Positions 33,980 to 45,746 of a DNA stretch of 64,000 bases are shown piece by piece. The notes under the pieces were generated by a model. That model had not been told where the DNA came from, searched no databases, and was given only the letters and a program-made list of their open reading frames with translations. A program made the position numbers and the translations under genes. The stretch's first letter is position 1. Each line of letters begins with the position of its first letter. The stretch is from Tetraselmis striata (lineage: Eukaryota > Chlorophyta > Chlorodendrophyceae > Chlorodendrales > Chlorodendraceae): positions 1 to 64,000 of the forward strand of contig VCJN01000435.1 in NCBI GenBank assembly GCA_006384855.1, given 5' to 3'.

Positions 33980-34735
33980 GCTCACTACCGTCCGTCAGTG
34001 TGCCACGCCCATAAAGGTCTAAATTAAGTATCGAAGTGAAGCATGGATATTCTAGAAAAGCCAGATAGCACCGTGAAAATAGTTTGTGTGTAATATTGCG
34101 TATGCGTGGCGGCGCGTTTGGGGGGGGGGGGGGGGGGGGGGGGTCGCTGCGCGCCGCGTTCTAGGCATCATCAACCGTTGCCTACTTACCAATAACGTCG
34201 ATGATTAATCGCAGATCGCATACGGTGCTCAATGCGATAATTGTCGTTGTGTTTCAACCGGCTAACGTGCGCTACGTGGGATCGCTCATGGTACCCATGA
34301 GCGATAAGGTTGACTGTGCGTTAGTATGCCATCGTTGGCTACATAAGACTCGCCATAGCCGTGGCGTGGCGAATTTTTAAATGAAAATGGGGGTTGATGT
34401 CAATCGGGACTGTGCCGCTTTGGTACCTTGAATTTACCCACACGTACACCTCCATGTACACGATTGACAAAATAACCATCTAGCACATAGCACGCGAAGT
34501 GAAAATGGTAGGGTATTTGGATCCTACTGAGGCACCCCATGTCCTGACTGTCCAAGCACATATTTGGCAACCGACATGAACTAGAGTTTGCCAAAACATT
34601 TGAAGCGTAGTGTACCAGAACAACGACCGTCAACCCTCGTCAGGAACAAGCGATCCAGTTTACTCGCTCGTACCGTAAGTACCGTTTGTTACTGCTTCCA
34701 CCCCGCAGTCGCTGTAGAGGACCTTTCTGATTGCC
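33980..34735. other. intergenic, no gene recognised
   Basis: Holds a run of about 23 G (34121-34143) and a near-palindrome at 34281-34305 (ATCGCTCATG, GTACC, CATGAGCGAT). No coding frame is convincing. Confidence 0.45.
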
Positions 34736-34737
34736 TA

Positions 34738-35000
34738 TTGTTTTGGTGATTTCCGATATCGCCTTCTGCTGCTAGCTCGTGTAAATAATAAGTACCGTAG
34801 CAAATATCATAAGTAGCGACTACTGTGCGTCATTACTCGAGTGTGATTTTTTTCCCGCCCGCCCCGGATAGGACTGGCAACAGTGACCCTCTAGCAGCGC
34901 GTCCCGACTACGGCCGTTTATAGCGCGGCAGCGATTTCCAGTAGTTTGTAGCCTTGCGGATGACGAAAGCCCGCCTGCCTGGGTCTTTTTATTTGCTTTA
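34738..35000 (-). mobile_element. diverged LINE tail with shared upstream module
   Basis: At 34846-34990 the reverse complement of the LINE 3' end is recognisable (GACTGGCAACAGTGACC, then GGCCGTTTATAGC). It is strongly diverged and includes the T run. Just before it, 34738-34785 (GATTTCCGATATCGCCTTCT core) is nearly identical to 47255-47300, which also lies next to a LINE tail. Confidence 0.55.
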
Positions 35001-35339
35001 TACATCGCGATCCGTCAGTACGAAACTGCTGCGCGCGCTGGGTCCGCCAGTGCCCTGCTGGTTCCACTCGGAAGCCCTGCGTGCCCGTATCCCCATACAT
35101 GTAGGCAACGCTCCGTCGTACAGTATCAGGGCGCTCCGTCGTATCACGGCGCGCCGCCCGCGCCCGGTGTTTACAAAACCGCGGCGATATAGCACGCTGT
35201 AGTCAGAGGTAGCTTTTGATATCCGCGCTCGATCAAAAGCGTGGAGGATCCGTGGATGACACACTGCGAGGGTGTATCGTACATGTGTATATAATATATA
35301 TGTATCGTGGGAATATCTCCCCACATTCCCCACATATGT

Positions 35340-36268
35340 CGAGCTTCGAGCTGCTCATACCCGTGTCGTTGACGAGTGTGGGGACGGGGTGCTCGAGGAT
35401 ATCTAGCGGGGCCGTTGGCCTTTGCCCTAAAGCAGTTGCTCCCCTCCAAGCGCTCTCCCGTTGCTCGTGCCGGCTGCTCGGCAGCTTGGGTTGAACCGGC
35501 GTCTGCGATGCGCTCGGCGGCCGACTTCCAAGCCATCCCAAATTACTCGGACTTCCCCATTCCCTGCGGAAAGTCCAGGAGACCCCGAGCCACCGCATCC
35601 ATACGGTCCGCTTCACAAAGCTTGTTGCGCCTATGCGTGCAAGCGGCCCTGACAGTAATCGCTTCCGGGGCCGCCTCTTACGCGCTTCGACGGCGTTCCT
35701 GGTGACTGATCCTCCAAGTACGGGTCGCCTTGCTTGGTGAAGTCCGTGAGCATTTCCCATAGTACTACGATTCCATGTTCCGCGTTGCCGCTTGCCACCC
35801 ATTCGGCCTTCCGGCGGCTTGTGTCCTCTCTCTGGGCGAGCCCTCCCGGTGTGCTTTTTGCTCCTTCTCGGTACAAGGCATGCTGGCCCGTTTTGACGCT
35901 ATTGGCGTGATGGAGTTCACTCCTTCGGCTTGGAAGGTCGCGTACGATGATCATGTGCTCGCGCGCATGCACGTTACTCTAGGGGCGACTCCAATCACGC
36001 CGCACACGAGTGGGCCGCACATGGCCTTTCCGACGTTTGCCACGACGTTAAGCCCACCCTAGGCGTGGGTGTCCAGATCATCACGGACCCGTCGGTGCTT
36101 GTTTCTTTCCGGAAGGGCAGCGACGGCCGGCCAGCCGATGTTGGGCGTTGTGGATATGGTGGTATCCGTGGGAACACGGTTGCTATCGTGTTTTCATGCT
36201 TAAATCTTTCTTGTGCTCGCAACCTTTCACAATTGCTTTTAGTTATGCTTTTAGTGCGCATATGTTAA
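35340..36268 (+). pseudogene. degenerate retroelement coding remnant
   Basis: Plus-strand frames 35376-35705, 35775-36062 and 36065-36268 read on in sequence with shifts. They include EFTPSAWKVAYDDHVLARM and, in the next frame, VQIITDPSVLVSFRKGSDGR followed by PADVGRCGYGG. The second stretch resembles the D-x(n)-R-x-A-D-V part of restriction-like nucleases in retroelements. The likeness is weak and I did not find an RT core next to it. Confidence 0.3.
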
Positions 36269-36599
36269 AGCACTACTAATGTATGTAGTTAAAAATCCCA
36301 TCCCCTTACTAGTACCGGTGGGTGTAGTAATTGGCATATTGTTGGTTGACCACTAAATGATATGACACTATTAGTTATGGGTCATACCATGGTATTCGTG
36401 GTTCCCACAACGATTGGATAGTATAGCATGTCCTAAAAGCAACTTTGCTTGGGCGGTGGAGAGCAACAAGTCGTCACGTTGTAATTCAATTTCAATTTCA
36501 ATTAAAGGGCTACGTGCGGAATCGCGTCAGCCCCGCGTACCGTTGATTTGCCCCATTATCATTTTGTTCTGTGCATGATGTTGAACGTGTGCTATTGGC

Positions 36600-37620
36600 A
36601 ATCATGTCTATGTAGGATAGGCAGTTTGATGGGGCAAACTGCGGCTTTACCTCCGCGAGCTGCACGACGTGCTCCGCATGAAGGACTCGTGGCGCGGTCG
36701 CGTCAAGATGACGCACCAACTGCGACGTGACCTCGAGTAGCAGGCCGCAGCCCCTACGCACAGCAACGGCCGCTCCAACATCCACAAGCCCATCGAGACC
36801 GTCTAAATGCACGTCGATAGCCCTGGCTACAGGTGGGGGGGCGTCCTTAACGAGACCACCGAGGCGCACGGATTATGGTACAACAGCGACCGCGAGCCGC
36901 GAGTCACCTACAAGTAAGGAGCTCAAGGCTGTCCGGTACGCCGTGCTCACCTTCCTCTTCGAGCTGCGAGGTTGACATGTGCTGCTCCACGAGGACACCA
37001 TGGAGGTGGCCTACATCTCGCCAACCTCACCTCCCGTTCCCCTCTACTCGTGACCGAGCTACGGAACCAGTGGTTCATCCTCGACACCAATGATATCTCC
37101 ATTCGTGCGCGCTACATCAAGACCACGGCGAACATCCAGGTTGACCGCCTCAGTCGCGCGAGATCGACCACGACGACTGGGCGCTCAACCTACGCCATTT
37201 CAATCACCTCGACAATATCTGGGGTCGCCACACCATCGACCGCTTCGCTAATAAAATGGAGAACGCGCGGCTCCCGCGCTACAGCTCCCGATGGCGCGAC
37301 CCATGCAGTGCACTGGTTGCCTGCGGCTTTTCGACAGCGCGTGGCGTCGCGAGCACAACTAATGCAACCCTCCATGGGGCCTCATTGACGATCTCGTCAT
37401 CAAAGTCCACACCCCCGGCGCGGCAGCCGCCGGTATCGTGTCCTACTAGCCCGACCCGAGCTGGCACTAGCGCCTCTCGGAGATGGCGTCTCAGATGGTT
37501 GTGCTACAGTCCTCCCCGGACCTCTTTGAGCCCGGCCGACTCGGCATGCGCGACGGCGTCGGTCCCCCCAAGTGGCCCGTGGTCGCCTTTCGCGCCCCCC
37601 CCCCCCCCCCCGCCCCCCCC
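36600..37620 (+). pseudogene. DIRS-type retroelement: RNase H and downstream domain, frameshifted
   Basis: Pieces in different plus frames follow the order of DIRS/PAT-type polyproteins. YLRELHDVLRMKDSW (36652) is the end of the RT region. GLWYNSDREPRVTY (36865), ELKAVRYAVLTFLFELRG and LHEDTMEVAYI form the RNase H core. LTSRSPLLVTELRNQWF, LDTNDISIRARYIKTTANI and VDRLSR continue it. A later frame gives IDRFANKMENARLPRY and SRWRDPC, and then SEMASQMVVLQSSPDLFEPG. At least four shifts and two in-frame stops (one after RRDLE near 36750, one after HKPIETV) show that it is dead. No tyrosine recombinase part was found nearby. Confidence 0.75.
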
Positions 37621-37789
37621 CGAGCCCGGTGCCCGGCCCTGGCTTCTTGACTGCCCCTCATCTGCCCCTCGGGCCGGCCGGCGTCCTCCTGCGTCGTGCC
37701 CCAAGATCGAGCTTGGGAAACTACACATCCCCTCCCTTTCAAACTTAATGTTTACTACTAGCGGTAGTACTTGATTGGGGTTTCCTTCC

Positions 37790-40700
37790 GCATGGTGCGC
37801 ACTGCGCACGTTCGCATTCGACACGCCAATCCACGTGGCACGCATGCGACGCGCGCAGCGACACATCTTACAAGCACGAGCACGGACCGCTGTACTACGG
37901 GCGTGCTACATGATGATGCATCACCCAAATTAAACATAGAAATGTGCCGTGACAACGAGCAGGGTCAACTCCAACACATCCTTGTTAATCGATCCCGCTC
38001 GACATGGAAGTATCTATAAAAACTAGCGGCCTCTCTGCTGTCCCCATCTTCCATCTTTGCGCCCCGTCTACCATGTGGCGAGCCGCGTCCCCCCCCTCCC
38101 CCCCCCCCCCCCCCCCCCCCCCGCGCCTCTCATACACCCCTCCACATAAGTTTGGGTTTTGCAGTTTTGTTCGACATGCGCATGTCATGTAGAAAATACG
38201 GTGTGGGCAATTGCATGCAAGTGACAAAGGGCGAGGTCGACTTGGGAAAAAATGGGGGCGCGCTCTAGGCCTAACCGTGCGACAGGGCATGCGTCGTTCT
38301 GCGCCCCTCGAGAATTGGCAAATCAGTGCGTGTGAAACTTGCACTGGAAAATAACAAGTTGCGCCATCCCTTCGTACGCATACATCCAACGCGCAAATCC
38401 ACGCCGTACTGGCATGCTGCCATCTTTAGTGTAAGGTTCACCTACAACATGTGTGGGGCACCAAGATTAGGTCACTAAGGGTATTGCACAAGCCCTAAAT
38501 TACAGTTTCACCGCTACATGGCGTGATGTTCGGCCAAAAATGGTGCTGTTATTGTTGCCTACTCACGCATGAAAGGCTTATTGAGCCCTCCTTGGCTTAG
38601 GCGAGAGCGCATCAATGGGGGTCACGTGCACGCATGGCAATTGCGCCGAATCACAAGTAGAATGCCACATAGCAGCGCGCTATTAAATGCTTGAATATCA
38701 GCAAAAATAATATGTTGAAAACAACACAATGTTGTTGGCCATCGAGGACATGGCTAGAGAGGGAGCATGTGGCAAGTTTGCGCCGCCCGTGTGCATCTAC
38801 ATTCATAACACTGTCACACAAATGCGTATGGATTAAGGGGACACACATAGCGCAAAGCTACGCCCCCATGTTGAGGCTGAGTGTTGCGAAAGGATGCCGT
38901 GATTGATGTATTTTATGTTCATCGCTAGAAAGTGGTCAAAACGTGCAAATTAGGTGCTCAAAAACCGAAAATCACCTCTCGCGTTTGACGCAAGGACTTT
39001 TTTGCGCATTTTTTTTAGAATTTTTGGAGCACTCCCTGAGCCGCTATAAGCGTTTGAAGTCAAGGGGGTGTCGCTTGCAGTGGGCAGAACTGCACTGGTC
39101 CTAGCATCGTCACACGCACGTGTGCCCACTCTGCCTTACGTGACTATGCCCACCCAAACCCACCCAACCCGCGAGCTACTATGTTTCCTCACACATCTAC
39201 GGGCATTGCACCATGCAATGCTCTATGCATGTGGGCCATCATATATGTGCCAATAACATGTATTGTTGTGCATCACTGCGTCATGCCCTTTGAGCCCCGC
39301 GCCAGATCGCAATACCCTATTCTTAGGGTAATAGGTTATAATTTAGACCCTATCAAGCAAAAGGTTTTATAACAACCTAAAACATTCCCGGGTTCCAGCC
39401 CTAAAGCCCTACGTTTAGATACCCTAGTATTTTTCATTTCATATTCAGCCAAAAAAGGACCCCAAACTTATGTGGAGGGGTGTAGTATCATCCCTCACTA
39501 AGTAGTGCGTTCTGCTGTTCTTGCGGGTTGGCGGCAGGCTCCTGCCCTAGAAAACACTGTAACCTAATCCAAGGCGCATTTTTGGCAGACCCCACAGCCC
39601 CCTCCCTTTGAAATAACGCGCTTCGTGCGCCAGCGCGATGAGTAATAAGGATGTTCTTTTCGTCCCCGGAGTACGGATGAGTAGTAAGGATCATGCCGGG
39701 GGCGAAAAAAGAAATTATCCCATATTTGGTACCAGTACCTGTACCTGACCCCTGCCTGTACCTCGCTTCGTGCAGCAGGTGTCAGTACGTCAGTACCGCC
39801 AGTGTAGTAGTTAGCAGTATGTGTTATTATCGCATACTTCTGCTGCTAGTTATTATCAGCAGCAAGGATTACCCGTAAGACACGACGGGTACCCTATGGA
39901 GATCCCAACAGTGGCGCGACCTAGGCGACCCTGGCTCGCCGCCTCGTGCGTGATACAATCATTCCAATTCCTCCTCCACCCCCGCCCCCCCCCCGCCCTC
40001 CTCCCTGCCTCCCAGGTTGGGTGGAGCGCCGTATTCCAATTCTATTTGTCTTCAATCCACTACCAGGGTACGGCCCCCACTCCCATCAATGCCGTCCTGG
40101 TGCCCTGTCCGACACTTCCCGGCATGTTCCCAGTACCAGTAGACTGCAATAAACCACATCGCCGTATCGCTTGCCGCCGGCCCTGGGGGCGGTACTACTC
40201 TCCCACCTTGTCAGGGCCACCAAGAGAAGGCACCCACCACAACACTCTCTGCTGCTTCCCTGGCTATAAGAATGAGTTGCGAGGCACCTCGTGACCTCGG
40301 ATGTTCCGTGTCAAAGCTATATGAGTAACGCCTGTTCGTTGCACTTCCGAGTGTCACTCGAACACAGGGATCGGCCGGTCGACCAACAAACTCGCACCGT
40401 ACGGCATGCGAGACAGCACACAGCCGCATGCGCCGCCGCCGCCGCCGCCGCCGACTACACGCCATAGTTCTCATCGGCCCTTCTGAAACAATTGTACTAT
40501 GTTCCTCTCCCATCGAACCTGGGATTGCTGAACCCAGGCGCCGTCTGCGCTCGGCAACACTTCGCTAGCTGCCGGCGGCCTCGAACTCGCAACAGAACTG
40601 TACTCACAGTCACCTGAGCGTTGCTGCACTTACTCCGCCTGGCCGCCCAACATGCCGTACCCGGGTCGGCTCCGGCACGTGATTACCCGCACCTTCAGCA

Positions 40701-41058
40701 CAAACTTTCTCGGTTTCGGGCTTTCGTCAGTCAAGGCACTCTATTGCGACGCAGATACGGTACCCGTGTGGTTGTAGACAGTCCATACTCGAATCCTTTG
40801 TATATCTGCGCGAGGGGGGTGTGTGTCTCGCACGCCATGCCGTAGACGGGCGAAGCCGTGGCTGGCCCTGTTACAGCGCTCCCGCGGCTCCCACGCGGGC
40901 GTCCGCTCTGCACTCGAGGTGACCATATGTCCCCTTCCTTTCTAGGCCTTTCCCGCTCATCTGCAAGCTACAGGAACGGCGAGCCCGGCGCCGCGTGGAG
41001 CAGTGTTCACCCGCCGCTCCCCAACGCTGACACGTGACTCGAGTTCGACAACGGCACC
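37790..41058. other. intergenic, no gene recognised, minor repeats
   Basis: Over 3 kb without a convincing gene. It has a 20-plus-base C run (38099-38122), a CGC triplet run (40430-40453), and a short sequence at 39690-39712 ending GGGGGCGAAAAAAG like the LINE tails, but with unrelated sequence upstream. The last few hundred bases should hold the channelrhodopsin promoter and possibly an untranslated or short coding exon. Confidence 0.4.
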
Positions 41059-43564
41059 ATGTTCGCCATCAATCCGGAGTACATGAACGAGACCGTCCTC
41101 TTGGATGAGTGTACTCCTATATATCTCGATATTGGTCCGCTCTGGGAGCAAGTCGTCGCGCGCGTCACCCAGTGGTTTGGCGTCATTCTGTCCCTTGTGT
41201 TCCTCATCTACTACATCTGGAACACCTACAAGGCCACCTGTGGCTGGGAGGAGCTCTATGTGTGCACCGTTGAGTGTGAGTCGCCGGAATTTTCTCACAT
41301 GCTTTCACCTGATGTCTTTGCCTGTGTCCAAGGATGTTGAAATTTCCCTATTGAAAGTCTGAAACGGTTTGCCGCCTGCTGCGCATTGCAGTCTGCAAGA
41401 TCATCATCGAGTTGTACTTTGAGTACACCCCTCCGGCTATGATTTTCCAGACAAATGGCCAAGTGACGCCCTGGCTGCGCTACGCCGAGTGGCTGCTGAC
41501 ATGCCCGGTATGGTGTTGCAGCCCTATGTGTTTACAATCACACATGTGTACATGGACACACTGCCTTGTATTGTGCTTGACCCCTAGGATTGGCATCTGC
41601 CCAGGCTCACTCGATTGCTAAAGATGTGTGTGTGCGTGTGTGTGCAACAGGTGATTTTGATTCATTTATCCAATATCACTGGTCTTAATGACGACTACAG
41701 TGGCCGGACAATGAGCCTCATCACATCTGATTTGGGCGGTATCTGCATGGCTGTGACTGCGGCGCTGTCCAAGGGGTGGCTCAAGGTGGGTGTCCCCTGT
41801 AACACGATCCTGCACAGATGTACAGCAGCTGCACCTCCACCTGTGCTGCCAGTTGCCTTACCAGCCTGCGCGTCCAATTCACCCCTTGGCAGGCCCTCTT
41901 TTTCGTCATCGGCTGCGGCTATGGCGCTGCCACCTTCTACAATGCCGCCTGCATCTACATCGAGTCCTACTACACCATGCCGCAAGGCATTTGCAGGAGG
42001 CTTGTTCTTTGGATGGCGGGCGTCTTCTTCACATCCTGGTTCATGTTCCCCGGTCTTTTCTTGGCCGGTCCGGAGGGGACCCAGGCTCTGTCTTGGGCGG
42101 GAACTACCATCGGTGAGCCCAGCCCCCTGTGCTGCGTCCTTTGGCCTTTTTATTGATGCCTTGATCCACTCTTTCCAAGGCGAGGTTTAAGGGTCCTCCA
42201 TTTGATCTGTCACATCAGGCCACACCGTCGCTGATCTCCTGTCCAAGAATGCCTGGGGTATGATTGGCCATTTTCTGCGCGTTGAGGTGAGAGCTGCTGT
42301 GAAGGAAATGCGGAAAACGCTCATTGCGCCTCATGGGAGTGCCTGGGCCGGTTGCCGAGCGTGATCGGTTACACCTGTTTCGTTCTGGCAGATTCACAAG
42401 CACATCATCATTCACGGAGACGTCAGGCGCCCGGTGACCGTGAAGGCCCTGGGCCGCCAGGTGTCTGTCAACTGCTTTGTTGACAAGGAGGAAGAGGAGG
42501 AGGACGAGCGGATCTCCACCAAGACGTACGCCAACCGCAACAGCTTTGTCAAGATGAGGGACGACATGGAGAAGAAGGGTGTCCTGACCCGCAAGTCTCT
42601 CGATGTTAAAGAGGGACCCAAGCTCTCGGCTGGGCACGTGGTGGTTGCCGTTGCTGACCCCATGATCAACCAGTTCTTCTCGCAGCAGTTTGAGCAGCTG
42701 AGCGAGGCCGTCCAGCTGACCACGGTCCTGGGCCCGCCCCAGCTTGACCAGGTCATGCAGAAGGGTGGCTTTGACGGTGTCCTGTTGGCGCCCGAGTACC
42801 TGCAGCAGGGGGGGATTGTGCAGATGATCAAGGAGACGCACCGCACCCCGGTGTACGCCTATGGCTGGGGCAAGACAACCCCCATCCGCCAGCTGATCGA
42901 GAACTCTGGAGTGGACGGCTGGCTGGAGGGGCCCAGCTTTGGCTCCACCTTCAGCAATGAGGCCCTGGAGGACGCGATTGCCCACATGCAGTCCATCAAG
43001 GCAAGCTATGCCGTGTCCATGAACAACTTCGGCACGGGCGGCATGGGCATGGGCGGCATGGGCATGGGCATGGGCGGCATGGGCATGGGCGGCATGAGCG
43101 GCAACAACATGCAGTCCGTGCCCATGATGGGTGGCATGCAGAACATGTCGCCGCATGGTTCCGTGGGCAACATGCAGGCGATGGACCAGCAGCAGCCCGG
43201 ATCCCCCCAAGTTCCTGCTGGCAACATGTACAACGGCATGCAGCAGCAGCAGCAGGCGCAGCCGCAGAACGGCATGCAGCACATGCCTCCTCAGGGCAAC
43301 ATGCAGCAGATGGGCCAGCAGGGCAACATGTACAATGGCATGCAGCAGCCGCAGAGCGTCCAGATGCAGCCCATGTCTCCTCAGGGCAACATGATGCAGA
43401 TGAACCCTCAACATGGCGGCATGCAGGCGCAGACTCCTCCTGTGGGCACCCCGCCTGGCATGCAGACCCCGCCTCAGATGAACTCGCAGATGGACGCCAT
43501 GCAGTTGCAGCAGATGCTGTACTACATGCAGCAGCAGCAGCAGCAAGGGGGCAACTGGACATAG
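41059..43564 (+). CDS. channelrhodopsin (light-gated cation channel), six exons
   Basis: Exons 41059-41275, 41392-41507, 41651-41785, 41893-42112, 42219-42286 and 42392-43564 join in matching phase to give about 642 residues. The seven-helix rhodopsin part carries the residues of cation-conducting channelrhodopsins (C. reinhardtii ChR2 numbering). TCGWEELYVCTVE has E82, E83 and E90, followed by K93, E97 and E101. LRYAEWLLTCP has E123 and the gate Cys128. SDLGG has Asp156. VADLLSKNAW has counter-ion D253 and retinal Lys257. The position of Gly224 is Phe (SWFMFP). A linker with YANRNSFVKMRDDM follows, then a response-regulator-like domain (GHVVVAVADP to DGWLEGPSFG), then GMGM and Met/Gln-rich repeats, the same order as in Chlamydomonas. 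The ATG used aligns about 20 residues into ChR2, and an in-frame TGA lies just upstream, so a short 5' exon may be missing. Confidence 0.93.
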
Positions 43565-45206
43565 GCGGCACGCTGATCTACAAGCTGCGCTGGGATAGCG
43601 TGGCATAGAGCCCAGTAGATGCTGAAGCGTGATGCCCATCTCTGGCGCCGATCACATCGCACCAGCGTACGCTCCAAGAAGTATATACCAGGCGAAGGGA
43701 TCTTTCCGTCTTTCCCATTCCTCTCCCTGGTTGCACATGCAGGTACATGATCTCAAATTCGGGTTTTTTGACGCCATCCCGAATACTGCCTGTCCAATTT
43801 TTTGCATCTATTATGCAACTTCATCAGATCATGTTCAAAGGTGGTGACTGCTTCAGAATTGTAATATTCAACTCTCAACCAACCCTGGATCTACGCCTGC
43901 AATGAGCTCACGAGCTTTATTTGGGTTTAGGGCTTGAACCCGAAAACCCAGGAAATAATGCCGATGATCGAAGCAGTGTGCGCTGGATACAGTGCTTGCA
44001 CTGACTACATGCCCGGAATCAGCGCCCTTGCGAGACACAGCAGTCGTGCCTTCATGTACGCCCATCTGCAGCCTTATCTGAGTGCCCATGCTTCCGTGGC
44101 GCACATCAATGTGTTCCATCCGCGCACTGATATTCGAATCCAGTGCGCGCCTACAGGTCAACGTTGGCACGAGCCACGCTCGAGAACACCCTCCACTCCA
44201 GGACTCGACTCCGATGGCAGCGATAGAGCAGTCAGAGTGGCACCTAAGCAGCGTCACTTACTTACAGCGCACCTAGCCAGCAGGGAGAGCATTGTGAGAC
44301 CGCAAGCACGGTGCCGCACTATGGCCATGCGCCCAGCCCCTAATGCCGGGAGTCAAATAACCCCAGGCCAGCGGGCGCATCAGGCGGGCACCCTAATTAG
44401 CGCGCGTTTCAACGGAGAGTCATGGAGCATCTAGGGCTTGGGCTTCAGTGGGGATGATGCAGATACACGCCCAGACATTCGAATCATACATACAACCTCC
44501 CATGAAATATCCACATGCTGAACAAGTGAGTAGGAGTGTGCCCATGACAAATGCCACACATACATTGCTGCGCGCGTATCCTAATGCTCGAACGCTAGGT
44601 AATCCTCATATGAAGTTCGTTGTGCACGGGAGAGACATTCTCATGCTCAGCGGCCCCGGTTGCCGCCGCATTTGTGTAGTCAGTGTGGTTCAACCGTATC
44701 CGTGACTTGGGTTCGTGGTCTTTTATTGTTGTCGACCCCCGCCCCATGTGCGAACCCGTTGTTTTTTCGGCCCGCGAACCCAATGTAGTGTTACCGTACT
44801 CGTTACCGTAATTCACAGAACTCGATTGTTATTCCCGGCCCTCTTCAGCTGTCTGACGCACACAGCGGCCCAGACATGTCAGCGCGATGCTAATGGCAGG
44901 GAGGGGACTGGGCAGAGACCTTCCCTCCCCGTCGCCACCTTACTGTACCACCCACACGCATATTCTCGTTTCGCTGTTTCGCAGAGTGCACCGAATTACA
45001 TAGTCGCTAGTCTAGCTGAGTAGACCACAAGGAATAGGAAGAATCTACCTCTGTCCCGGAGATTCCGTCGTGGCCTGATGGATTATTTTCGCGGGAGACC
45101 CGTGCATGGCCCATCGCCTGTGACTAATTCCTTGATGGGACGAGCGTATCGCTGACTGACTGCCAGGAGGAGAGAGCATGCGAGCAAGAGCATCGGCAAG
45201 CGACAC

Positions 45207-45254
<48 letters not shown>

Positions 45255-45746
45255 GTCGGGGGATGTGATGTATATGCTTCAGAGAGCCCATGCTCCATGT
45301 TCCGGCCTGCTCAGGTGCCATCCCGCTCCGCCAGCTTGATGAGCACTTGGCACAGATGGGCCTCCACAGCCCGGCGAGCCCAAAGCGGCACCAGGGGCCT
45401 CCATACACGCAGAAATCCCAGAGGGCCGAGCTGGCTACGTGTGAGGCGGGCGATGGGCGTGTGCTGTGTGCGCGTCCATGTGTTTTGGGGGGCGACCGAC
45501 AGACTGGCCACTGAAGGGGACTGGTTCCTAAATTGCATGGCCGGCGCCCGAACCTGGTGAACGGCGCCTCCACCCGATGGGGACTCTAGTCGACAGATGC
45601 GCTGCCTGCCTGCTCGTGCACCCTGCCGAGCCAGCGAGTTTTCTTTTTGGACGTTCCCGACATCCGCCGTCTCTGCCGGGGCACGCCGCCCGGCCCGCGG
45701 CGACACAGCGGGCGCCCGTGCGGAGGTCCGGTTGAACCGACGCTGC
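43565..45746. other. intergenic between channelrhodopsin and sialyltransferase genes
   Basis: No gene recognised. The two genes converge, so both 3' untranslated regions lie here. It contains a GT microsatellite (45209-45256). Several frames reach 100-170 codons, but overlap on both strands and show no domain. Confidence 0.45.
45209..45256. repeat. (GT)n microsatellite
   Basis: About 20 GT units, ending GTGCGTGTGTC. Non-coding. Confidence 0.95.

Noticed and set aside
39640-39712. Another LINE copy
   Set aside because: Only the GGGGGCGAAAAAAG end matches; the preceding 100 bases are unrelated, so chance or another family with a similar end is as likely.
40440-40560. tRNA-like stretch with a GGTTCGAT word on the minus strand
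   Set aside because: The arms of a T-loop do not pair and no anticodon arm fits at the right distance.
40500-41040. An additional channelrhodopsin exon upstream
   Set aside because: No frame gave residues resembling the N-terminal 20 residues of known channelrhodopsins together with a phase-matched donor; left open rather than annotated.
42215-43639. 474-codon minus-strand frame opposite channelrhodopsin
   Set aside because: Its His/Leu-rich repeats mirror the Met/Gln/Gly repeats of the real exon; an antisense shadow.
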